Shown piece after piece: positions 34,568 through 42,200 of a stretch of 53,933 nucleotides of DNA. The first letter of the stretch is position 1. Each line of letters begins with the position of its first letter. Both the position numbers and the translations under genes were made by a program. The notes under the pieces are model-generated. The model was given only the letters and a program-made list of their open reading frames with translations. It did no database searches and had not been told where the DNA came from. Origin of the DNA: Pseudomonas sp. (GTDB taxonomy: Bacteria > Pseudomonadota > Gammaproteobacteria > Pseudomonadales > Pseudomonadaceae); NCBI RefSeq assembly GCF_030150285.1, contig NZ_JASLGE010000080.1:1-53933 (forward strand), in the 5' to 3' direction.

Positions 34568-36040
34568 TTACTGCTCAGCCCACGTTATTTCCCAATCTGA
34601 ACCGGTACCCGGTTCGTATTGAGTCGAGCTCGGCGTGTATTGAGTGCAATAGCCACCATTACCAATCGGAAGGCACTCGTATACTTTTCCAGTCTTTTCC
34701 TGCAGAACACGTGTTCCGACGGTGTAGTTCTTCAAGCCTTCAGGGAATACCGCATCGTACTCCTGAGAAGCACCCTCGCCGGTCATCGACAGCTCTTTGA
34801 GTTCCTGAAAGTTCTCGCGGCCATTTTCACTGGTAGCGATCAGCTTCAACGAGTGAGCACCCGGTGCACTTTTAACCGCAATGCTCAGCGGCGTAGTGGT
34901 TGCGTCGACCGTTTGTGTCGTCACGCCGACAGCCTTATCGGCTTCGTTAAACACAGTGGCTTCAACGGTGATTTTTTTGTTGGTCATCACCGTGAATTCA
35001 ACATTGGTACGGCCCTTGTCCAGCACGTATTGTGGTGCCACATTATGGACATGCATGTAGGCATTAGGGTCTGGTACCAGGGTGGTTTCCATCTGGTAAG
35101 TCGTAATGCCACTTTCAGGCTTCACATACAGAATGTTGGTGCCCTTGATCGGCTCAATGGCTCCCTCTTCGTTACGCACACCGGCACGAATAGGCTTGTT
35201 TGCAGCATTCACAGCTTCAGCCAGTTTGAAGGACACGTTGGCAGGTTTGCCCTCTTCAACGCTGGCAATGCCCACGCTGAAGCTGTTCTCAGGGCTTTCG
35301 GCACTCCCCACAAAGGCACGCGCCTTGATCGTGTCACCCGGCAGCAATGCCTGGTTTGGCGAGATAGCCCCAACGTTGGTCCAGCCATCCGGGTCCGGAG
35401 CGGCAGCGACGATGTTGACGTCGACAACGTTGTAGAAAGCGGCACCGGTGTCATCAACAGTCCATGCACCCAGAATGACGTGCTGACCGTTGCGGTCTGC
35501 AGGGATCACACAGTCATGTTTTTGCTCGCCTGGGCCATTGCCGCCCGCAGGGCCATCAATCGGTACACCGCCGCCGAATTCGACGCTGCAAAACGGTTCT
35601 GCGTCAAAGGTATCGCGAGTCAGTGGCTTGTTCGCGCTCCAGCCCGCTTTGGTGATGAAATACTCCCAGCGAGTAGTCTTGTGGGCAGCGGTGTAAAACC
35701 AGCCGAACTTGATATTGCGATCGGTGATATCTGTCGAGTGCCAACGCGTGGCCGATTGAGCATCCAGCACTGCAAACGGAGCCAGGCCGCCACTTGCAAT
35801 TTTACCGTCAGCAGGGCCGCTGGCCGGGTAGCCCTTTGGAGCCTCACCCACAGTTTGTGGCTCGTACTGGGCTTGGCCACAGTTGGCATTTAGCCCGAGC
35901 TTGCAAGCATAAGCGCGCGAAGGCGGTTCGCTCATATAACCATGAGCGGCAACCTGTTGCGAGGCAAACAAACTTGCCATCAATGCCAACGAGGAGGCAC
36001 ACCCCATCAACGTACGCGATTTCGCGTGTGTAAACTTCAT
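34568..36040 (-). CDS. gbpA: Secreted chitin-active lytic polysaccharide monooxygenase, GbpA type (AA10)
   Basis: 490 aa. Sec signal peptide 1-32 ending VAA, giving mature His33 (HGYMSEPPSR) as the first histidine-brace residue; His120 (FYTAAHKTTRWEYF) is the second, and Phe202 (GAAFYNVVDV) sits at the axial position. The AA10 domain runs 33 to about 212, then GbpA-like domains 2 and 3 (about 220-420), and a C-terminal chitin-binding module with aromatic residues (VGTRVLQEKTGKVYECLPIG, WEITWAEQ). Family role: copper-dependent oxidative cleavage of chitin, or adhesion to GlcNAc surfaces. GbpA proteins are T2SS substrates in Vibrio. GGAG lies eight bases before the ATG. First gene of the block, with a gap of 72 nt to the cytochrome. 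Confidence 0.9.
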   Translation of the reverse strand: MKFTHAKSRTLMGCASSLALMASLFASQQVAAHGYMSEPPSRAYACKLGLNANCGQAQYEPQTVGEAPKGYPASGPADGKIASGGLAPFAVLDAQSATRWHSTDITDRNIKFGWFYTAAHKTTRWEYFITKAGWSANKPLTRDTFDAEPFCSVEFGGGVPIDGPAGGNGPGEQKHDCVIPADRNGQHVILGAWTVDDTGAAFYNVVDVNIVAAAPDPDGWTNVGAISPNQALLPGDTIKARAFVGSAESPENSFSVGIASVEEGKPANVSFKLAEAVNAANKPIRAGVRNEEGAIEPIKGTNILYVKPESGITTYQMETTLVPDPNAYMHVHNVAPQYVLDKGRTNVEFTVMTNKKITVEATVFNEADKAVGVTTQTVDATTTPLSIAVKSAPGAHSLKLIATSENGRENFQELKELSMTGEGASQEYDAVFPEGLKNYTVGTRVLQEKTGKVYECLPIGNGGYCTQYTPSSTQYEPGTGSDWEITWAEQ

Positions 36041-36052
36041 CTTTAAACTCCA

Positions 36053-36391
36053 GATCGGCTTATATCAACTAACAGTATTTATGGGGACAACACACTGTAC
36101 GAAACATCAGCGCCCAAGAAGCTCCAGAAAACCAAAAAGATTCTTGAGACCTGAGAGAAAGCACAACCTGGAATCTTTAACTCACCCCAGGAATAAGTAC
36201 TTACTTGAAGCGAAACGAATTCTACGAGTCTGGAATATTAATGATGTAGGACATTCCCTACATAGCTGTAGTAATAAACTTAAATACGGAAAAAAACCTT
36301 AAGACGCCGATCTGATTCTTATTTAAAAAATATAAAAGCCTTACATAAAAAATAGAATAATTACTCCAAATCTAGAAATAGCGCGAAAACT
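36053..36391. other. AT-rich upstream region of the LPMO/gsp operon
   Basis: About 340 bp without a credible gene. Two lines counted give GC of 40 percent (36181-36240) and 23 percent (36301-36360), against about 60 percent elsewhere. It contains the palindrome at 36244-36263 and presumably the operon promoter, which I could not place with confidence. A frame of 73 codons at 36081-36302 is not supported. Confidence 0.6.
36244..36263. promoter_or_regulatory. 20-bp palindrome, candidate operator upstream of LPMO
   Basis: ATGTAGG-N6-CCTACAT, perfect seven-base arms, about 204 bp upstream of the LPMO start in AT-rich DNA. The size fits a dimeric regulator site. It does not match the CT-N12-AG lux-box pattern, and the regulator is unknown. 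Confidence 0.45.
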
Positions 36392-36416
36392 AAAACGCCC
36401 GGCATAGGCCGGGCGC
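36392..36416 (-). terminator. Rho-independent terminator of hemE
   Basis: Stem CGCCCGGC / GCCGGGCG (36396-36403 and 36408-36415), four-base loop; read on the minus strand it is followed by TTTTAG. It lies 19 nt after the hemE stop and separates hemE from the LPMO operon. Confidence 0.85.
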
Positions 36417-36434
36417 TTCATTTAACTCATGCGA

Positions 36435-37502
36435 TTAAACGTGATACTGCGCCGAAAACTCATGAACCGCGCTGATAAAAGCACCCGCGTGCTCAGGCTT
36501 CACTTCTGGCGTGATGCCGTGCCCCAAGTTGAATACATGGCCGGAGCCTTTGCCATAGCTGGCCAGAATGCGTTTGACTTCAGTACGAATCGCTTCCGGG
36601 TTGGCGTACAGCACCGTCGGGTCCATATTGCCTTGCAACGCAACCTTATTGCCGACACGACGGCGCGCTTCACCCAAATCGCAGGTCCAGTCCAGGCCCA
36701 GTGCATCGGCACCGGCATCCGCAATACTCTCCAACCACAACCCACCGTTTTTGGTGAACAGGATCACCGGCACCTTGCGCCCTTCGTGCTCGCGGATCAG
36801 GCCGCTGACGATTTTGCGCATGTAGGCCAGGGAGAACTCTTGATACGCCGCTGATGACAGGTTTCCGCCCCAAGTGTCGAAAATCTGCACCGCTTGCGCG
36901 CCCGCCAGGATTTGGCCGTTGAGGTACGAGGTGACCGACTGCGCCAGCTTGTCGAGCAGCAAGTGCATGGCCTGCGGGGTGTCATAGAGCATGGCTTTGG
37001 TTTTGCGGAAATCTTTGGACGAGCCGCCTTCGACCATGTAAGTGGCCAAGGTCCACGGGCTACCCGAGAAGCCAATCAGCGGCACACGGCCGTTGAGTTC
37101 GCGGCGAATGGTGCTGACCGCGTTCATCACATAACCGAGGTCTTTTTGCGGGTCGGGAATGGGCAGTGCTTCGATGTCGGCCAGGGTGCTGACCACCTTT
37201 TTGAAGCGCGGACCTTCGCCCGTTTCAAAATACAGGCCCTGCCCCATGGCATCGGGGATGGTCAGAATGTCCGAAAACAGGATGGCCGCATCCAACTGAG
37301 GGAAGCGGTCCAGAGGCTGCATTGTGACTTCGCAGGCGAATTCGGCATTCTTGCACAGGCTCATGAAATCACCGGCCTTGGCGCGGCTGGCACGGTATTC
37401 CGGCAAGTAACGGCCGGCCTGACGCATCATCCAGACAGGCGTTACGTCTACGGGTTGCTTGAGCAAAGCGCGAAGGAAACGGTCATTCTTGAGAGAAGTC
37501 AT
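36435..37502 (-). CDS. hemE: Uroporphyrinogen decarboxylase
   Basis: 355 aa. Decarboxylates the four acetate side chains of uroporphyrinogen III to give coproporphyrinogen III in heme synthesis; cytoplasmic. Signatures PVWMMRQAGRYLPEYR (catalytic Arg) and GFSGSPWTLATYMVEGG are intact, as is FSDILTIPDAMG with the catalytic Asp. Full length. It is downstream of gltD in the same orientation but separated by a terminator and a REP pair, so it is probably transcribed independently. Confidence 0.98.
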   Translation of the reverse strand: MTSLKNDRFLRALLKQPVDVTPVWMMRQAGRYLPEYRASRAKAGDFMSLCKNAEFACEVTMQPLDRFPQLDAAILFSDILTIPDAMGQGLYFETGEGPRFKKVVSTLADIEALPIPDPQKDLGYVMNAVSTIRRELNGRVPLIGFSGSPWTLATYMVEGGSSKDFRKTKAMLYDTPQAMHLLLDKLAQSVTSYLNGQILAGAQAVQIFDTWGGNLSSAAYQEFSLAYMRKIVSGLIREHEGRKVPVILFTKNGGLWLESIADAGADALGLDWTCDLGEARRRVGNKVALQGNMDPTVLYANPEAIRTEVKRILASYGKGSGHVFNLGHGITPEVKPEHAGAFISAVHEFSAQYHV

Positions 37503-37553
37503 GTCAGCATCCGGAAAAAAAGTGAGGGCATTTTCTCAGAGACAGACGCAAAA

Positions 37554-37573
37554 GGCACGGCAAGAGCCGTGCC
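37554..37573 (-). terminator. Terminator between gltD and hemE
   Basis: Perfect 8-bp stem GGCACGGC / GCCGTGCC with a four-base loop, flanked by AAA and TTTT, so U residues follow on either strand. It is in position to end the gltBD transcript before hemE. Confidence 0.75.
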
Positions 37574-37620
37574 TTTTATCTATCGGGGCGATTTGACGCA
37601 GGGTATACAACCCCCACCGC

Positions 37621-37691
37621 CCTGTAGGAGCGAGCTTGCTCGCGGGCTTTTTAAAGATCAAAAGATCGCGAGACAAGCTCGCTCCTACAGG
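37621..37691. repeat. Inverted REP pair downstream of gltD
   Basis: CCTGTAGGAGCGAGCTTGCT ... faces ... AAGCTCGCTCCTACAGG, with AAAGATCAAAAGATC between. The outer arms are nearly perfect complements. It begins 8 nt from the gltD stop and can fold into a long cruciform or mRNA 3' hairpin (REPIN-like arrangement). Confidence 0.85.
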
Positions 37692-37698
37692 ATTTAGG

Positions 37699-39117
37699 TT
37701 AAACGCCCAGGTAATCCATGATCCCTTCCGCTGCCGTACGGCCTTCGAAGATCGCGGTGACCACCAGGTCAGAACCGCGCACCATATCGCCACCAGCGAA
37801 GATCTTCGGGTGGCTGGTCTGGTGCTTGAACGGCGACTGCTCAGGCGCAATCACGCGGCCCTGGCTGTCGGTCGCGATGCTGAACTGCTCAAACCATGGG
37901 GCCGGGCTCGGGCGGAAACCGAACGCGATGATCACGGCGTCTGCCGGGATGATCTCTTCGGAACCCGGAATCGGCTCCGGGCTGCGACGGCCTCGGGCGT
38001 CCGGTTCGCCAAGACGGGTCTCGACCACTTTCACACCTTCAACCTTGCCTTCACCCACAATCGCAATCGGTTGACGGTTATAGAGGAATTTGACGCCTTC
38101 TTCCTTGGCGTTTTTAACCTCTTTACGCGAACCGGGCATGTTGGCTTCATCGCGACGGTACGCACAGGTCACCGATTTGGCACCCTGGCGGATCGAGGTA
38201 CGGTTGCAGTCCATGGCCGTGTCGCCACCGCCCAGCACCACGACCTTTTTGCCTTTCATGTCGACGAAGTCTTCCGGCGACTTTTCAAAGCCCAGGTTGC
38301 GGTTGACGTTGGCGATCAAAAAATCCAGCGCGTCGTGCACGCCCGGCAAGTCTTCACCGGCAAAACCACCTTTCATGTAGGTGTAGGTGCCCATGCCCAT
38401 AAAGACCGCGTCGTACTCGGCCAGCAGTTCTTCCATGCTGATGTCTTTGCCGATTTCGGTATTGAGGCGGAACTCGATCCCCATGCCGGTGAAGACTTCG
38501 CGACGATGGCTCAACACCGTTTTCTCAAGCTTGAACTCCGGAATACCGAAGGTCAGCAGGCCGCCGATTTCCGGGTTCTTGTCGAACACCACCGGGGTCA
38601 CGCCGCCACGCACCAGCACGTCGGCACAACCCAGGCCCGCAGGCCCGGCACCGATGATCGCCACGCGCTTGCCCGTCGGCACCACTTTGGACATGTCCGG
38701 TCGCCAGCCCATGGCGAAAGCGGTGTCGGTGATGTACTTCTCGACCGAACCGATCGTGACCGCGCCAAAACCATCGTTGAGGGTGCAAGCGCCCTCGCAC
38801 AGACGGTCTTGCGGGCACACCCGGCCACACACTTCGGGCAGGGTGTTGGTTTGGTGCGACAGTTCAGCGGCGGCGAGAATATTGCCCTCAGCCACCAGCT
38901 TGAGCCAGTTGGGAATGAAGTTATGCACAGGGCATTTCCATTCACAGTACGGGTTACCGCAACCCAGGCAGCGGTGGGCCTGGTCGGCCGACTGTTGGGG
39001 TTTGAAGGGTTCGTAGATTTCCACGAACTCTTTTTTGCGTTGACGCAACAGTTTCTTCTTCGGATCTTTGCGCCCGACATCGATGAATTGGAAGTCGTTA
39101 CTTAGACGTTCGGCCAT
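37699..39117 (-). CDS. gltD: Glutamate synthase small subunit
   Basis: 472 aa. NADPH-oxidising FAD subunit of glutamate synthase; passes electrons through 4Fe-4S clusters to GltB. N-terminal cysteine motifs CLGCGNPYCEWKCP and CGRVCPQDRLCEGAC bind the clusters; GAGPAGLGCADVL binds FAD and VLGGGDTAMDC NADPH. ATG 39117 has GAGG upstream and starts MAERLSNDFQFIDV; an 18-residue extension to 39171 would read into the intergenic repeat. It is second in gltBD, 125 nt after gltB. Confidence 0.97.
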   Translation of the reverse strand: MAERLSNDFQFIDVGRKDPKKKLLRQRKKEFVEIYEPFKPQQSADQAHRCLGCGNPYCEWKCPVHNFIPNWLKLVAEGNILAAAELSHQTNTLPEVCGRVCPQDRLCEGACTLNDGFGAVTIGSVEKYITDTAFAMGWRPDMSKVVPTGKRVAIIGAGPAGLGCADVLVRGGVTPVVFDKNPEIGGLLTFGIPEFKLEKTVLSHRREVFTGMGIEFRLNTEIGKDISMEELLAEYDAVFMGMGTYTYMKGGFAGEDLPGVHDALDFLIANVNRNLGFEKSPEDFVDMKGKKVVVLGGGDTAMDCNRTSIRQGAKSVTCAYRRDEANMPGSRKEVKNAKEEGVKFLYNRQPIAIVGEGKVEGVKVVETRLGEPDARGRRSPEPIPGSEEIIPADAVIIAFGFRPSPAPWFEQFSIATDSQGRVIAPEQSPFKHQTSHPKIFAGGDMVRGSDLVVTAIFEGRTAAEGIMDYLGV

Positions 39118-39137
39118 CTTCAAAACCTCTTTACGAC

Positions 39138-39231
39138 AGCTACAAGCTTCAAGCTCATAGCTGCAAGACAAACACGTTTACCGGTACACCGCATTCTGCG
39201 TTCAAGCTTGCAGCTTGAAGCTGCAAGCTTG
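39138..39231. repeat. AGCTTGCAGCTTGAAGCT-type palindromic repeats between gltB and gltD
   Basis: 39203-39231 is a near-perfect palindrome, arms CAAGCTTGCAGCTT / AAGCTGCAAGCTTG around one G. A related, less regular inverted copy at 39138-39166 (CAGCTACAAGCTTCAAGCT, then CATAGCTGCAAG) lies 36 bp away. Both fall in the 125-bp gap of the gltBD operon and differ from the REP family above. They may form RNA hairpins that set the GltB to GltD ratio. Confidence 0.7.
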
Positions 39232-39242
39232 CCCCTGCATCG

Positions 39243-42200
39243 TTATTGCGGATTGGCACGGATGCTGGAAAGCAACGTTTTCAAGCTGGCAGCCTTAGGC
39301 TTGACCATCCAGAAACGACGCAGGTAATCATCGAGGTTTTCCGCGAGATTACGGCCCCACTCGCTGTTGGTTTCCTCAACGTATTCGTCCAGCACGTGTT
39401 GCAGGTGGTTGCGATAGGCTTCCATCGCTTCACCGCTGATACGTTGAATTTCCACCAGTTCGTGGTTCACCTTGTCGACGAAGGTGTTGTCCTGATCCAG
39501 CACGTAGGCGAAACCGCCTGTCATGCCAGAGCCGAAGTTGTAACCGGTTTTGCCCAAGACACAGACAAAGCCGCCCGTCATGTATTCGCAGCAATGGTCG
39601 CCCGTGCCTTCAACCACGGTGTGCGCGCCGGAGTTACGCACGGCGAAACGCTCGCCTGCGGTGCCGGCGGCGAACAACTTGCCGCCGGTGGCACCGTACA
39701 AGCAGGTGTTGCCGATAATGGCGCTGTCCTGGGTTTTGTAGACGCTGCCTACTGGCGGCACAATCACCAGCTTGCCGCCAGTCATGCCTTTGCCCACGTA
39801 ATCGTTGGCGTCACCTTCCAGGTACAGGTTCAAACCACCGGCGTTCCACACACCAAAGCTCTGACCGGCAGTGCCTTTGAAGCGGAAGGTGATCGGTGCC
39901 TTGGCCATGCCCTGGTTGCCGTGGGCACGGGCGATTTCACCCGAGATCCGCGCACCAATGGAGCGGTCGCAGTTGCAGATATCGAGTGCAAACTCAGCAC
40001 CGCTCAGGTCGTTGATGGCCGAGCGCGCCATGTCGAGCATTTGCTCGGCCAGCAAGCCTTTATCGAACGGCGGGTTGCGGTCCACCTGGCAGAACTGCGG
40101 CTTGTCGGCAGGCACGTTGTCGCTGCCCAGCAACGGCGTCAGGTCGAGATGGTTCTGCTTGGCGGTTTCGCCCGGCAAAATATCCAGCAAGTCAGTACGC
40201 CCGATCAGCTCTTCGAGGCTGCGCACGCCCAGCTTGGCCAGCCACTCGCGGGTTTCTTCAGCCACATAGGTGAAGAAGTTGACCACCATGTCGACGGTGC
40301 CGATGTAGTGGTTTTTACGCAGCGATTCGTTCTGGGTGGCCACACCGGTCGCGCAGTTGTTGAGGTGGCAAATACGCAGGTATTTGCAGCCCAGCGCGAT
40401 CATTGGCGCGGTACCGAAGCCGAAGCTTTCAGCGCCGAGGATGGCGGCCTTGATCACATCCAGGCCGGTTTTCAGGCCGCCGTCGGTCTGCACCCGCACT
40501 TTGCCTCGCAAGTCGTTGCCGCGCAGGGTCTGGTGGGTTTCCGCCAAGCCCAGCTCCCACGGTGCGCCCGCGTATTTGATCGAGGTCAGCGGCGATGCGC
40601 CGGTGCCGCCGTCATAACCGGAAATGGTGATCAGGTCGGCGTAGGCCTTGGCCACGCCAGCGGCGATGGTGCCGACGCCCGCTTCGGCCACCAGCTTCAC
40701 CGAAACCAGCGCTTTGGGGTTGACCTGCTTGAGGTCGAAAATCAGTTGCGACAAGTCTTCAATAGAATAGATGTCGTGATGTGGCGGTGGCGAAATCAGG
40801 GTCACACCGGGTACGGCATAGCGCAGCTTGGCGATCAGGCCGTTTACTTTGCCGCCTGGCAGTTGCCCGCCCTCGCCCGGCTTGGCACCTTGGGCAACCT
40901 TGATTTGCAGCACTTCGGCGTTAACCAGGTATTCCGGGGTGACGCCAAAACGGCCGGTGGCCACTTGTTTGATTTTCGAGCTTTTGATCGTGCCGTAACG
41001 CGCCGGGTCTTCGCCGCCTTCACCGGAGTTGGAGCGTGCGCCCAAGCGGTTCATCGCTTCGGCCAAGGCTTCGTGCGCTTCTGGCGACAAGGCCCCCAGT
41101 GAGATGCCCGCTGAGTCGAAACGCTTGAGGATCGACTCCAGTGGCTCAATCTCTTCGATCGCCAGCGGGGTTTCCAGGGTTTTGACCTGCAACAAGTCAC
41201 GGATCATCGACACCGGGCGCTTGTCGACCAGCGTTGTGTATTCCTTGAACTTGCTGTAGTCGCCCTGCTGCACAGCCGCTTGCAGGGTAGCCACCACGTC
41301 CGGGTTGTAGGCGTGGTACTCGCCACCGTGCACGTACTTGAGCAGGCCACCTTGCTGAATGGGCTTGCGTGCGCTCCAGGCTTCGGCTGCCAGCAATTTT
41401 TGCTCGGCTTCCAGATCGACAAAACGGGCACCTTTCAGGCGGCTTGGCACGCCACGGAAGCTCAAGTCGCACACTTCTTCCGACAGGCCAATGGCTTCAA
41501 ACAACTGCGCACCGCGGTAGGACGCAATGGTCGAGATGCCCATCTTTGAGAGGATCTTGAGCAAGCCCTTGGTGATGCCTTTACGGTAGTTCTTGAACAC
41601 TTCGTAAAGGTCGCCCAGCACTTCGCCGGTACGGATCAAGTCACCCAGCACTTCATACGCCAGGAACGGGTACACCGCCGAAGCACCGAAGCCGATCAAC
41701 ACGGCAAAGTGGTGCGGGTCACGCGCGGTCGCCGTTTCGACCAGGATGTTGCTGTCGCAGCGCAGGCCTTTTTCCGTCAGGCGGTGGTGAACAGCACCCA
41801 CGGCCAGAGCGGCGTGAACCGGCAGCTTGCCCGGTGCGATATGGCGGTCGCTCAGCACAATCTGGGTGCGGCCCGCACGAGCGGCTTCTTCAGCCTGGTC
41901 CGCGATATGACGCACAGCCGCTTCAAGGCCCAACGCCTGGTCGTAGTTGAGGTCGATGATCTGACGCTCAAAACCCGGCAGATCCAGGTTCATCAACGAA
42001 CGCCATTTGGCCGGCGAGATCACCGGCGAGCTGAGGATGACGCGTGAAGCGTGTTCCGGCGACTCCTGGAAAATATTGCGCTCGGCACCGAGGCAGATTT
42101 CCAGCGACATGACGATGGCTTCACGCAGCGGGTCGATCGGCGGGTTAGTGACCTGCGCGAACTGCTGGCGGAAGTAGTCGTACGGTGTGCGCACGCGCTG

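Noticed and set aside
36244..36263. Palindrome considered as a lux box
   Set aside because: It lacks the CT-N12-AG core of LasR/RhlR-type sites, so it was kept only as an unassigned operator candidate.
36081..36302. 73-codon plus frame in the AT-rich region upstream of the LPMO
   Set aside because: No Shine-Dalgarno, basic low-complexity sequence, no recognisable family; random open frame in AT-rich DNA is more likely.
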